DNA from: Ignavibacterium sp.
Lineage (GTDB): Bacteria; Bacteroidota; Ignavibacteria; Ignavibacteriales; Ignavibacteriaceae
Assembly: GCA_020354005.1 (NCBI GenBank)
Contig: CP070637.1
Location: 2,042,615 to 2,087,967 of the forward strand
Reading direction: 5' to 3'
Length of the DNA stretch: 45,353 nt
Positions 34,074 through 42,718 of the stretch are shown piece by piece. The notes beneath the pieces are model-generated. The model had not been told where the DNA came from and did not search any database. It saw nothing but the letters and a program-made list of their open reading frames with translations. The stretch's first letter is position 1. Each line of letters begins with the position of its first letter. Position numbers and translations under genes: made by a program.

Positions 34074-34826
34074 TTGACGTCATCAGAAAAACAAGAAGAT
34101 GAATTCGTAGAAGAGGGTGGGGCAGAAATGTCATTCCTCGATCACCTTGAGGAAATGAGATGGCGTTTGATTTATGCAATTATTGGTGTTGTAATTGGAA
34201 CCATAGCAGCATGGATATTTATTGATCAGCTTGTTTATTTTATACTACTAAAACCTGCACGTGATGCAAATGCCAACCTTCAAAACTTAAAACCCTTCGG
34301 TCAGCTATTTTTATATGTTCAGGTTGCTATTATTGCCGGAATTGTTGTAAGCATTCCAAATATCTTTTACCAGTTCTGGAAATTTATATCTCCGGCACTT
34401 AAAAGAAGTGAGAAGAAATACATCCTCGCAATTGTCATTTTTTCATCAATATGTTTTTTATCCGGGCTGGTGTTCGCTTACTATGTTCTACTTCCATTAG
34501 CAATGAAGTTTGTAGCCGAGTTCGGTTCGGAAGATATTATGAATAACTTTGCCATAAATGAATATATGAGAATTATAATCAGCTTAATGTTAGGCTCTGC
34601 AATTGTATTTGAATTACCAATGCTTTCTTTTTTCCTTACAAAACTTGGAGTGCTAACACCTGCATTCATGAGAAAGTATAGAAAATATGCACTTGTAACA
34701 ATATTATTTTTTGCAGCTTTCCTTACACCGCCCGATCCTGTATCACAACTGATACTCGCAGTTCCATTGGTTCTCTTATACGAAATAAGTATATTTATTT
34801 CAAAAATATCCCTTAAGAAAGAGTGA
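34074..34826 (+). CDS. tatC: Sec-independent (twin-arginine) translocase subunit TatC
   Basis: A 250-residue protein with six membrane helices that forms the receptor for folded proteins with twin-arginine signals. The conserved start MSFLDHLEEMRWRL, the FVYVQVAIIAGIVVSIP-like LYVQVAIIAGIVVSIP and YQFWKFISPALKRSEKK are all present. The start given is TTG; it adds an 18-residue acidic segment before MSFLDH. An ATG at 34128, preceded by GAGGGTGGGG, would give the standard length. No TatA/B gene is nearby. The stop overlaps the next start as GTGA. Confidence 0.93.
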   Translation: MTSSEKQEDEFVEEGGAEMSFLDHLEEMRWRLIYAIIGVVIGTIAAWIFIDQLVYFILLKPARDANANLQNLKPFGQLFLYVQVAIIAGIVVSIPNIFYQFWKFISPALKRSEKKYILAIVIFSSICFLSGLVFAYYVLLPLAMKFVAEFGSEDIMNNFAINEYMRIIISLMLGSAIVFELPMLSFFLTKLGVLTPAFMRKYRKYALVTILFFAAFLTPPDPVSQLILAVPLVLLYEISIFISKISLKKE

Positions 34827-35803
34827 TTAAAGATCAGATATCCGAAATAAGCCAACCCATTAAATCTGAATTAGACATCTTCAATCAGCATTTTAAAGAA
34901 GCGATACGGTCTAAGGTTGGGCTTGTCGATCTTGTAGCACGATATATCATCAGGCAAAAAGGAAAGAAGGTAAGACCACTTCTTGTGCTACTTTCAGCAA
35001 AAATAACCGGCGGCATTACTGAACGCAGTTATCGGGGTGCTGTACTTGTAGAACTATTGCACACTGCAACTCTTGTTCATGATGATGTTGTTGATAATGC
35101 AAATAAGCGCCGAAATGTTTGGTCGATAAATGCCCTATTTAAAAATAAAGTTGCTGTGCTGATGGGGGATTATCTTTTATCACGTGGTTTGATGATAGCA
35201 GTCGATGGCAAGGATTATGATTTTCTGGGAGTTATTACAAACACTGTTAAACGCATGTCTGAAGGTGAGCTTCTTCAAATACAAAAAACAAGAAAGCTGG
35301 ATATTGATGAGGAAACTTACTTTAAAGTAATATCTGATAAAACCGCTTCACTCTTAGAAACTTGTTGCGAGATAGGCGCAATGAGTGCAACTGATAATGT
35401 AGAGTACCACAAAGCAATGGGAACATTTGGGCAATCAATTGGAATAGCTTTTCAGATAAGGGATGATATCCTGGATTATGAGGGTACTATGAAATTGATC
35501 GGTAAACCTGTTGGCGGAGACATAAAAGAAAAGAAGATAACACTACCTCTTATACATTCGCTTGAGAATGTCTCTAAAAAAGAAGCTGCATATATTAGGA
35601 ATATAATAAAGAACGGCAGTAACAGGGAAAAGGTTAAAGAGGTAACCGAATTTGTAAGAGACAATGGTGGAATTAAGTACGCGCTTGAAACAGCAAAACA
35701 ATATTCAGATAAAGCGAAGGAAGCAATTAAAGTATTACCCGATTCTCAGAGTAAGATAGCCCTTGAAGCTTTAGTTGATTTTGTAATCGATAGAAAGAAT
35801 TAA
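34823..35803 (+). CDS. Long-chain polyprenyl diphosphate synthase
   Basis: A 326-residue all-trans prenyltransferase that makes the side chain of a quinone, probably menaquinone. The first aspartate-rich motif is HDDVVDNANKRR and the second is IRDDILDYEG. KGKKVRPLLVLLSAK and the GEL..Q segment are typical. The fifth residue before the first DDxxD is alanine; in this family small residues there allow long products (C35-C45), so farnesyl diphosphate is unlikely to be the end product. It starts at GTG overlapping tatC by four bases. Exact chain length cannot be read from sequence. Confidence 0.9.
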   Translation: MIKDQISEISQPIKSELDIFNQHFKEAIRSKVGLVDLVARYIIRQKGKKVRPLLVLLSAKITGGITERSYRGAVLVELLHTATLVHDDVVDNANKRRNVWSINALFKNKVAVLMGDYLLSRGLMIAVDGKDYDFLGVITNTVKRMSEGELLQIQKTRKLDIDEETYFKVISDKTASLLETCCEIGAMSATDNVEYHKAMGTFGQSIGIAFQIRDDILDYEGTMKLIGKPVGGDIKEKKITLPLIHSLENVSKKEAAYIRNIIKNGSNREKVKEVTEFVRDNGGIKYALETAKQYSDKAKEAIKVLPDSQSKIALEALVDFVIDRKN

Positions 35804-35807
35804 ATTT

Positions 35808-36299
35808 TTATCTTTTCTCTTTTTTTATCTCGTCCTTAAAAGTAAATCCTTTTATAGGTTCCCTTAAAGTAAGCACAGGGCAGGGAGCTTTACGAACAAC
35901 TTTTTCTGCAGTACTGCCAAATAAGATATGTTCCATACCGGAATGGCCGTGAGTAGCAATAATAATTATATCCACATCTTCATCAGCAGCAGTTTCAATA
36001 ATTTCTAAAAAGGGTTTACCTGTTTTGATAACAGTCTGAACTTTAACAGCATCGGGAATTTCAGAAGAGGCAAGTTTGTCTAATTCTTCCTTGGCTTTTA
36101 TATCCCATTCGGCATTAACCGAGGGAATGGCAATTTGTCCCATACTAAAATCCGGCGGGTAAATTACCGGCTCAACAACATAGACTAAAAACATTTCAGC
36201 ACTAAATTTTTGTGCAAACTCAGTTGCGTATTTCAGGGCACTTTTAGAATAATCTGAAAAATCAATTGGGACAAGAATCTTTTTAATATCGGTACCCAT
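35808..36299 (-). CDS. Universal stress protein, UspA family
   Basis: A 163-residue single-domain Usp protein. It starts KKILVPIDFSDYSKSALKYA and carries the ATP-type loop ATHGHSGMEHILFGSTAE (the G-9x-GS spacing is intact), then VVRKAPCPVLTL. Usp proteins help cells survive starvation and other stresses and many bind ATP. It is the last gene of a three-gene minus-strand unit, 13 bases after the cyclic-nucleotide-binding gene, and converges on the polyprenyl synthase gene with a four-base gap. Confidence 0.93.
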   Translation of the reverse strand: MGTDIKKILVPIDFSDYSKSALKYATEFAQKFSAEMFLVYVVEPVIYPPDFSMGQIAIPSVNAEWDIKAKEELDKLASSEIPDAVKVQTVIKTGKPFLEIIETAADEDVDIIIIATHGHSGMEHILFGSTAEKVVRKAPCPVLTLREPIKGFTFKDEIKKEKR

Positions 36300-36312
36300 A
36301 AATTCCTCCTAA

Positions 36313-36843
36313 TTATTTATTACCTCTCTGTAACGAAAAGAACTCTTCGTTAAGAGATCTTAAACGGGTTGCAATAATATGCGATATTCCATTAAGAATT
36401 TTAATACCTTTTTTCGGATACTTCTCAATGAACTCATCTAAATCAGGTTTAAAGATTACTGCCGCTTTAACCTCTGTTTCTGCTATTGCTGATGCCGATC
36501 TTGTTTCACCATCCACTAATGCTAGCTCACCAAAGAAATCTCCCTTTGTAAAAGTTGCAAGATCAACCTTATTACCATTTTCATATTCATGTAATATTCT
36601 TACTTCGCCCTGTCTTAATATATATAACCCTATTCCGGGATCACCCTGATAAAAAATATATTCTCCGGGCAAGTAGCTCCGGTTATGCAAAAGATTTAAT
36701 ATTAGTGCAAGATCTTTTTTGCCGAGTGATTTAAATAGAGGAATCGATTGCAATGAAATCTGCAAATCGGTTTTCTCGGTTGAGTAGCTAAATATGTTCG
36801 ACCAAAAACTACTGTGAACAGTTTCGTTTTTTTCATTTGCCAT
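36313..36843 (-). CDS. Cyclic-nucleotide-binding domain protein without DNA-binding domain
   Basis: A 176-residue protein with a single cyclic-nucleotide-binding beta-roll (about 32-150). The phosphate-binding cassette reads FFGELALVDGETRSASAIA, keeping the Gly-Glu-Leu and Arg that contact cAMP-type ligands. After the domain only a short helix remains, with no helix-turn-helix, so it is not a CRP-type regulator. It may sense a nucleotide and act on partners. It lies 14 bases after the HisA-like gene and 13 before the Usp gene, which suggests shared regulation. Confidence 0.88.
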   Translation of the reverse strand: MANEKNETVHSSFWSNIFSYSTEKTDLQISLQSIPLFKSLGKKDLALILNLLHNRSYLPGEYIFYQGDPGIGLYILRQGEVRILHEYENGNKVDLATFTKGDFFGELALVDGETRSASAIAETEVKAAVIFKPDLDEFIEKYPKKGIKILNGISHIIATRLRSLNEEFFSLQRGNK

Positions 36844-36857
36844 AATTAACCTGTAAT

Positions 36858-37610
36858 TTAATTAAATAAGCCGGACTCAGCAACCCTCCATAACTTTTGA
36901 CAGGGGAACCTATTCTCGTAAAGTGCTCTTCCTATTATAACAGAGTCCACACCTGATGGCACCAGCCTTTGAAAATCTGCTAGTTCATCTTTGTTCCTTA
37001 TGCCGCCTGCGTGAGTTACCTTAGCACCGCTTATCTCTGCAATTCTTTTTGATAATTCTATATTTGGTCCTTCAAGCATACCGTTTCTGGCAATATCACA
37101 TACTAAAAATCTGTTAATTCCAATCTCCACCATTTCTTTTATAAAATCAAAACAAGAAATTCCCGAATCGGTGCTTCTTCCTCTGATGAATAAATTATCA
37201 TCTTTTATATCGAGAGAAACAACTATCTTTTGCGGACCGTATTTCTCAAACACCTTTAAAAACTCTTCTCTGTTTTCAATTGTCATTGTATTAACTGCAA
37301 GACGAGCAATTCCGGTTTGCATTATTAACTCTGCATCTTCATAATTTCTTATTCCGCCGGCAAACTCAACCGGTATTACAACCGAAGAACAAATCTCACT
37401 AACAAGCTCAAAGTTTCTTCTTGAATGGTCGTGTGCGCCATCAAAATCTACTATATGAATTAGCTTAGCATTCTCAGCACGCCATATTCTTGCCATATCT
37501 ACAGGATTATCACCATACTCTTCACAGTTCAATTCAGGTATACCCTGCACCACACGCACTGTTTTCCCATGCTTTATATCGATGGATGGGATTACAATAA
37601 GATTTTGCAT
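36858..37610 (-). CDS. HisA-like phosphoribosyl isomerase, isolated from other his genes
   Basis: A 250-residue TIM barrel of normal HisA length. Both catalytic aspartates are in place: D11 (IPSIDIKHGKTVRVVQG) and D134 (VVSLDIKDD). VEFAGGIRN and VIIGRALYE supply the phosphate-binding loops. HisA isomerises ProFAR in histidine synthesis. HisF is a close relative but normally starts with a Lys-rich AKRIIPCLDV, not seen here. No other his gene occurs nearby, and it heads a unit with a cyclic-nucleotide-binding and a stress protein. Ordinary HisA function is the default reading. Confidence 0.85.
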   Translation of the reverse strand: MQNLIVIPSIDIKHGKTVRVVQGIPELNCEEYGDNPVDMARIWRAENAKLIHIVDFDGAHDHSRRNFELVSEICSSVVIPVEFAGGIRNYEDAELIMQTGIARLAVNTMTIENREEFLKVFEKYGPQKIVVSLDIKDDNLFIRGRSTDSGISCFDFIKEMVEIGINRFLVCDIARNGMLEGPNIELSKRIAEISGAKVTHAGGIRNKDELADFQRLVPSGVDSVIIGRALYENRFPCQKLWRVAESGLFN

Positions 37611-37650
37611 AACAATATTAAATTCAATTACATACGAGTTTTGTTAGAGA

Positions 37651-37680
37651 CAAAATTAGAAAATATGATGACTAGTTCAA
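37651..37680 (-). promoter_or_regulatory. Candidate promoter of the HisA/cNMP/Usp unit
   Basis: On the minus strand TTG (37680-37678) is followed after 19 bases by TAATTTTG (37658-37651), an exact match to the TTG-N19..21-TAnnTTTG pattern. It ends 40 bases before the start of the HisA-like gene, a normal leader length. Confidence 0.55.
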
Positions 37681-37758
37681 ATGGTGGTAAGATTACTAAA
37701 GTTTAATTTCTGCTCAAATTCTTGACTTTTCATTCTTTAATAGGCATATTTCTTATCA

Positions 37759-38592
37759 ATGAGTGATAATTTTTTCCTTAATACTCAAAAAAACAATGTT
37801 CTTAACGTTACTGCCTATGGATTAGAGCTAATAAACAAGGCTCCGTGCTTGATTTTAGTGCACGGATTCAAGGGTTTTAAGGATTGGGGATTTTTCCCAT
37901 ATACAGGAGAATATTTTTCGAAAAACGGATTTTTTGTTCTTACATTTAATTTTTCACATAACGGTATTGGCGATAATTTAAATGAATTTACAGAGCTTGA
38001 TAAATTTGCCCAAAATACTTTGTCTCTTGAACTTTCTGAACTAAATGAAGTTATCACCGCTTACAAGAAAGGCTTTTTTGGAGAAATTGCAGATAAAGGA
38101 ATTGGACTAGTAGGACACAGCCGCGGAGGTGCAGTTGCTCTTTTAGTTTCAAGTAAACGTGATGATATTCACGCCGTTGCAACCTGGTCTGCAGTCTCGA
38201 ATTTTAATCGCTATCCAGAACGACAGAAGAATGAGTGGCGAAAAAATGGTTTCTTTGAGATAATAAACAGCAGAACTAAACAGGTAATGAAATTGAACGT
38301 TTCACTTTTAGAAGATATTGAATCGAATAGAGATAATAGTTTGAGTATTGAGAAAGCAGTAAAAAAATTGAACACGCCGCTGCTCATCGCACATGGAGAA
38401 ATCGATTTAACCGTTCCTATAAAAGAAGGAGAAGCCATATATCATTGGTCTGATAAAGAACAAACAGAATTGTTTATTGTAAAATCAGCCGGACACACAT
38501 TTGATATTGTACATCCTTTTGAAGGAAGCAATCAAAAATTAGATTCCGTCTTAAATAAAACAAAAGAATTTTTTAATACATATTTGAATTGA
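37759..38592 (+). CDS. Alpha/beta hydrolase
   Basis: A 277-residue alpha/beta-hydrolase-fold protein. The oxyanion region is LVHGFKGFKDWGF, the nucleophile elbow is GHSRGG, the acid is probably the aspartate of AHGEIDLTVP and the histidine is in SAGHTFD. These resemble the dienelactone-hydrolase/prolyl-oligopeptidase-like group of small esterases and peptidases. There is no signal peptide, so it is cytoplasmic. Substrate unknown. It is divergent from the HisA-like unit and lies seven bases before bioY. Confidence 0.87.
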   Translation: MSDNFFLNTQKNNVLNVTAYGLELINKAPCLILVHGFKGFKDWGFFPYTGEYFSKNGFFVLTFNFSHNGIGDNLNEFTELDKFAQNTLSLELSELNEVITAYKKGFFGEIADKGIGLVGHSRGGAVALLVSSKRDDIHAVATWSAVSNFNRYPERQKNEWRKNGFFEIINSRTKQVMKLNVSLLEDIESNRDNSLSIEKAVKKLNTPLLIAHGEIDLTVPIKEGEAIYHWSDKEQTELFIVKSAGHTFDIVHPFEGSNQKLDSVLNKTKEFFNTYLN

Positions 38593-38599
38593 GGAAAGT

Positions 38600-39175
38600 A
38601 TGACAACGAAATTAAACACAAAATCAAACGCTTTGATGAACCTGTTATCATTTCTTAGAACATCTCAGTTATTCTGGATTTTTTCATTTGCAGTTTTAAC
38701 AGTAATTGCTGCACAGATAACCATTCCTGTTAAACCGGTTCCGTTTACCTTACAAACAATGGTAGTGCTCTTAGCTGGTGCCTTGTTGGGAGCAAGGAAT
38801 GGTGCATACAGCCAGTTACTTTATATTGCTCTTGGTGCAGTGGGATTGCCCGTGTTTGCCTATGGTGCTTTTGGTCCTGCAGTTCTTTTTGGACCTACAG
38901 GTGGTTACTTACTCGCATTTCCCTTTGCAGCTTATCTTGTCGGCTACCTTGTTCAGAAGAACAAAAGTTATTTTGGTGTAGTTCTCTCGATGTTTGCAGC
39001 TAACATTTTTATAATCATTGTCGGAACATTATTTCTATACGCTTTTTATCTGCAAAACTTTTCTGAAGCCATTGCAGCAGGTGCGGCTATCTTTACTGTG
39101 TGGATGGTGATAAAAGTTTTTGCGGCTGCAACAATTTATTTTGGCATCTCAAAAAAGTATGAAACACTTCCTTAA
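38600..39175 (+). CDS. bioY: Biotin transporter substrate-binding membrane subunit BioY
   Basis: A 191-residue integral membrane protein with about six helices. Family hallmarks are ITIPVKPVPFTLQTM, LLAGALLGARNGAYSQLLYIALGAVGLPVFA and GPTGGYLLAFPFAAYLVG. BioY is the S-component of an ECF biotin importer and may also work alone. No EcfA/EcfT gene is adjacent. It could supply biotin to the biotin carrier at 5179. It lies seven bases after the hydrolase gene. Confidence 0.95.
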   Translation: MTTKLNTKSNALMNLLSFLRTSQLFWIFSFAVLTVIAAQITIPVKPVPFTLQTMVVLLAGALLGARNGAYSQLLYIALGAVGLPVFAYGAFGPAVLFGPTGGYLLAFPFAAYLVGYLVQKNKSYFGVVLSMFAANIFIIIVGTLFLYAFYLQNFSEAIAAGAAIFTVWMVIKVFAAATIYFGISKKYETLP

Positions 39176-39206
39176 AGATTTATAAAGGTACAATTTCCAG
39201 AAACAG

Positions 39207-41198
39207 ATGACCACACAAAATATCATCTTTATTATAGTTTTTGTTTTATCGTTTGCGCTGTTCTTCTATAGCTGCAGAAATCTTATCAAGTATATGCTTG
39301 TTGCAAAAAAGAAAGATGATAGGTTCAGTGGGTTTGGGGAGAGAATAAGTAGAGTTTTAAAAATTGTATTTGGTCAGTCAAAGCTTTTAAGAGAGCCGGT
39401 TGCTGGAATAATTCACTTCATAATCTTTTGGGGATTTGTAATATTTCTCTTCGCAGTTCTGGAAGCTATCGTTCAGGGATTTTATACTCCTTTCTCACTG
39501 GAATTTCTCGGACCGATTTACACACTAATTACTGCAGTAACAGATGTAATCGGAATACTCGTAATCATCTCAATTTTAATTGCTTTATTTAGAAGATTTG
39601 TTATAAAAATACCCCGTCTTCAATCAGATAGTTCATCCCAGGTTGATGCCGTAGTAATTTTACTGTTGATATTATTTATTGTAGTTTCAATGTATGGCCA
39701 AAATGCTGCAGCTATTGCGATGAGTGGTCTTCAGGAAAATGAGGTGAAACCAATATCTACTGCATTGAGTAACATATTCTTCGGTTCAAATCTATCTTCA
39801 TCAACTTCGTACTTTGTGTTTTGGTGGATTCACATACTCTTGATTTTTACTTTTCTTAACTATCTACCTTACTCAAAGCACTTGCACGTGCTGGCTTCAG
39901 TTCCAAATGTTTATTTTGCAAATCTTGATTCAATCCGAAATACGCTAAAACCGATTGATCTTGAAGATGAATCGATCGAATTTTATGGAGCAGCAGATAT
40001 TGAACATTTTTCCTGGAAACAAATTCTCGATGGATATTCCTGCACGGAATGCGGAAGATGTGATTCTGTCTGTCCTGCAAACACAGTTGGTAAAACTCTT
40101 TCGCCGCGAAACATTCTCATCAACATAAGAAAAAGAGCCGGAGATAAAGCACCACTATTAGTTGATGGCAAAACTGAAGGCGAGCAGTTTGAAAAAACGC
40201 TCGTTCACGATTACATAGAAGATAAAGTATTGTGGCAGTGCACTACCTGTATGGCTTGCATGGAGGAATGCCCGGTAATGATTGAGCATTTAGATTCGAT
40301 TGTAGATATGAGACGGGACCTTGTTTTAACCGAATCTGTTTTTCCTTCTAACCTGAATAACGTGTTTAAAAGTATCGAGACGAACTTCACACCATGGGCA
40401 TTTAATCAGGCCGATAGAGCCGATTGGGCTGAAGGATTAGGCATTAAAACTATGGCCGAAGATAAAAATGGAGAGATTTTATTCTGGGTTGGCTGTGCCG
40501 GCTCATTTGACGACCGCTATAAAAAAGTTTCCCAGGCACTTGCTAAATTGATGCAAAAAGCAAATATTGACTTAAGAATATTAGGAACTGAGGAAAAATG
40601 CAACGGTGACACCGCAAGACGACTCGGAAACGAATATTTAGCGCAGATGATGATGCAGGAAAATGTTGAAACTTTGAACAATTATGGTGTAAAAAAGATT
40701 GTTACTGCCTGTCCTCATTGTTATCATTCATTAAAGAATGAATACAAACAATATGGAGGAAATTACGTGGTTTTACATCACACTCAGTTAATTGATGAAA
40801 TTATGAAAGATGGCAGGATAACTTTACAGGATAACGTTGAAAAGGAAAAGCTAACGTATCACGATTCCTGCTACCTTGGCCGGTATAATGATATATACGA
40901 ATCACCACGAGAATCGCTGAAAAAAGTAAAAAGTTTTAATTATGTTGAAATGCCGAGAAATAAGAGCTTGGGATTTTGCTGCGGTGCCGGTGGCGGCAGG
41001 ATGTTTCTTGAAGATGAAGAAGGCGGCAAAATAAACAATGAAAGAGCAAAGGAAGCTTTAGATACTGGTGCTGATAATATAGCTTCTGCCTGTCCGTTTT
41101 GTATGACGATGTTATCGGACGGTGTTAAACATTTTGAAAAAGAAGACAAAATTAAAGTAAAAGACATTGCAGAAATCGTTCTGGAAAATTCTAACTAA
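39207..41198 (+). CDS. EtfD/HdrD-like membrane Fe-S oxidoreductase
   Basis: A 663-residue fusion. The N-terminal 250 residues are a NarI-like membrane domain with about five helices. Two 4Fe-4S motifs follow (CTECGRCDSVCP at about 279-290 and CTTCMACMEECP at about 344-355), then two CCG domains (GCAG about 428 with CPHC about 501; DSCY about 553 with FCCGAGGG about 590 and CPFC about 628). This layout matches the membrane partner of electron-transfer flavoprotein (EtfD/EMO type) and HdrD-like proteins, passing electrons from fatty-acid or other acyl-CoA oxidation to menaquinone. No etfAB gene is adjacent. Alternatives are GlpC-like or lactate-oxidation subunits. Confidence 0.88.
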   Translation: MTTQNIIFIIVFVLSFALFFYSCRNLIKYMLVAKKKDDRFSGFGERISRVLKIVFGQSKLLREPVAGIIHFIIFWGFVIFLFAVLEAIVQGFYTPFSLEFLGPIYTLITAVTDVIGILVIISILIALFRRFVIKIPRLQSDSSSQVDAVVILLLILFIVVSMYGQNAAAIAMSGLQENEVKPISTALSNIFFGSNLSSSTSYFVFWWIHILLIFTFLNYLPYSKHLHVLASVPNVYFANLDSIRNTLKPIDLEDESIEFYGAADIEHFSWKQILDGYSCTECGRCDSVCPANTVGKTLSPRNILINIRKRAGDKAPLLVDGKTEGEQFEKTLVHDYIEDKVLWQCTTCMACMEECPVMIEHLDSIVDMRRDLVLTESVFPSNLNNVFKSIETNFTPWAFNQADRADWAEGLGIKTMAEDKNGEILFWVGCAGSFDDRYKKVSQALAKLMQKANIDLRILGTEEKCNGDTARRLGNEYLAQMMMQENVETLNNYGVKKIVTACPHCYHSLKNEYKQYGGNYVVLHHTQLIDEIMKDGRITLQDNVEKEKLTYHDSCYLGRYNDIYESPRESLKKVKSFNYVEMPRNKSLGFCCGAGGGRMFLEDEEGGKINNERAKEALDTGADNIASACPFCMTMLSDGVKHFEKEDKIKVKDIAEIVLENSN

Positions 41199-41227
41199 CT
41201 TAATCATTAACCCAAAGGGAGGGAATT

Positions 41228-41428
41228 ATGGATAAATTCCAACAACTCGTTGACTTCGTAAACAGCCTTGAAACTGATTTTCATAAATTCTATGAAAAAG
41301 GTCAGGCAGCAGCAGGAACTCGTGTGAGAAAAGGTTTGAGCGAATTGAGAAAGATGTGCCAGGATGTAAGAAAAAATGTTCAGGATGTAAAAGCTGAAAG
41401 AAAGGCTGCAAAAAGCGGCGGAATGTAA
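41228..41428 (+). CDS. Histone H1-like protein (Hc1 type)
   Basis: A 66-residue, lysine- and arginine-rich helical protein (FHKFYEKGQAAAGTRVRKGL, then RKMCQDVRKNVQDVKAERK) typical of Bacteroidota/Chlorobi histone H1-like proteins, named after chlamydial Hc1. These are thought to bind DNA or RNA and help organise the nucleoid. The Shine-Dalgarno (GGGAGGG, four to five bases before ATG) is the strongest in the window, fitting an abundant protein. It is followed by a short hairpin at 41430-41446 and a terminator at 41455. Confidence 0.9.
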   Translation: MDKFQQLVDFVNSLETDFHKFYEKGQAAAGTRVRKGLSELRKMCQDVRKNVQDVKAERKAAKSGGM

Positions 41429-41429
41429 T

Positions 41430-41446
41430 ACAGTTGAAATAACTGT
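41430..41446 (+). terminator. Short hairpin after the histone-like gene
   Basis: ACAGTT (41430-41435) pairs with AACTGT (41441-41446) around GAAAT and is followed by TTTCT. It is weak alone but stands directly before the stronger terminator at 41455, making a tandem arrangement. Confidence 0.4.
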
Positions 41447-41454
41447 TTCTAATA

Positions 41455-41491
41455 AAGGCTGAATTAATTTTTTAGTTCAGCCTTATTTTTT
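41455..41491 (+). terminator. Intrinsic terminator whose T-run touches the capA start
   Basis: AAGGCTGAA (41455-41463) pairs perfectly with TTCAGCCTT (41476-41484) across a 12-base T-rich loop and is followed by A and six T. The ATG of the CapA-family gene begins at the next base (41492). Confidence 0.82.
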
Positions 41492-42718
41492 ATGAAAAGG
41501 ATTATTCAAATAGTTGTCCTTCTGATAGTTATTATTCCAGCTTATTTATACTACTCAGGACTAGCAACCAAAACTTCTATAATTGAAATTCAGGGAAAAA
41601 AGGATTCGATAATAACAATTTCTATTTCTTTTGTGGGGGATTTGATGTGTCATTCCACCCAGTTTAATTATGCTTATGTAGAAGAAGATAGTTTTGATTT
41701 TAATGGTGTGTTTAGTGAAGTGAAGAAATATTTTAATGTCTCAGATTTCACCATTGGAAATCTTGAAACTGTATTTGCAGGAAAAGAACTTGGTTACAGC
41801 GGTTATCCTTTTTTCAATGCTCCCGATGATTTTTTATTTGCACTCAAAGAAGCCGGTTTTGATTTTCTAATAACCGCAAATAACCATGCTTTAGACCAGG
41901 GAGAAAAGGGTGTTAGAAGAACCATTTATAAATTAGATGAATTGGAGATTAAACACACCGGTACATTTTTATCCGAAAAGGATCGAACCTCCTACAAAAA
42001 ATATTCTATTAACGGAATTGATGTAGCAATTATAGCTTACTCCTATGGAACAAATGATGTCCCGATACCAAAAGGGAAGAATTATCTAATTAATCTAATA
42101 GATACGATTTTTATTAAAGAAGATATATCCAATGTAAAAAAACTTAATCCGGATATTACATTAGTTTATTTTCATTTTGGAGAAGAGTATACCCGCTCGC
42201 CGGATTCTTTTCAGGAAGAAGTTGTTCAGAAAACAATTGAGTATGGTGCAGATATTATAATTGGAAGTCATCCGCATGTTATTCAGCCGGTTAATTATTT
42301 TAAAACTAACAATGGAAACATTGATACTGGTTTTGTTGCTTATTCATTAGGCAATTTCATATCGAACCAGAGATGGAGATATACGGATGTGGGTGTAATT
42401 TTAACAATGGATATTACAAAGAATTTTACAAAAGACTCTGTTTATATAAATGCAGTTAATATACTTCCTACATGGGTTTATAAAGGGGATACTAAAAAAG
42501 GCAAGGGATACATCATCTTACCTGCTTCAATTGAATCGGATCATCCTGTTATGAATTACCTAACTGAAGAGGATAAGTTTAAAATGCATCAAGCATTTTC
42601 TGATACAGATAGCATTCTTTCGAGAAAGTATAATGACATTCCAATTGTTATTCGAAACCATAAAGACAAACCCTATTCCGATTACAAAAGTCAATCCGCA
42701 TTGCAGCGACCTAAATGA
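41492..42718 (+). CDS. CapA-family (poly-gamma-glutamate synthesis) metallophosphatase-like protein
   Basis: A 408-residue protein with an N-terminal signal anchor (about 4-25). The PGA_cap domain shows SFVGDLMCH, FTIGNLETV, TANNHALDQG, YFHFGEEY and DIIIGSHPHVIQP, with YSLGNFISN near its end, all expected metal-site motifs of the CapA/PgsA calcineurin-like family. Members act in capsule or poly-glutamate synthesis, though many are uncharacterised. The ATG follows a terminator T-run with no Shine-Dalgarno, so how it is expressed is unclear. Its stop overlaps the transporter start by four bases (ATGA). Confidence 0.9.
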   Translation: MKRIIQIVVLLIVIIPAYLYYSGLATKTSIIEIQGKKDSIITISISFVGDLMCHSTQFNYAYVEEDSFDFNGVFSEVKKYFNVSDFTIGNLETVFAGKELGYSGYPFFNAPDDFLFALKEAGFDFLITANNHALDQGEKGVRRTIYKLDELEIKHTGTFLSEKDRTSYKKYSINGIDVAIIAYSYGTNDVPIPKGKNYLINLIDTIFIKEDISNVKKLNPDITLVYFHFGEEYTRSPDSFQEEVVQKTIEYGADIIIGSHPHVIQPVNYFKTNNGNIDTGFVAYSLGNFISNQRWRYTDVGVILTMDITKNFTKDSVYINAVNILPTWVYKGDTKKGKGYIILPASIESDHPVMNYLTEEDKFKMHQAFSDTDSILSRKYNDIPIVIRNHKDKPYSDYKSQSALQRPK

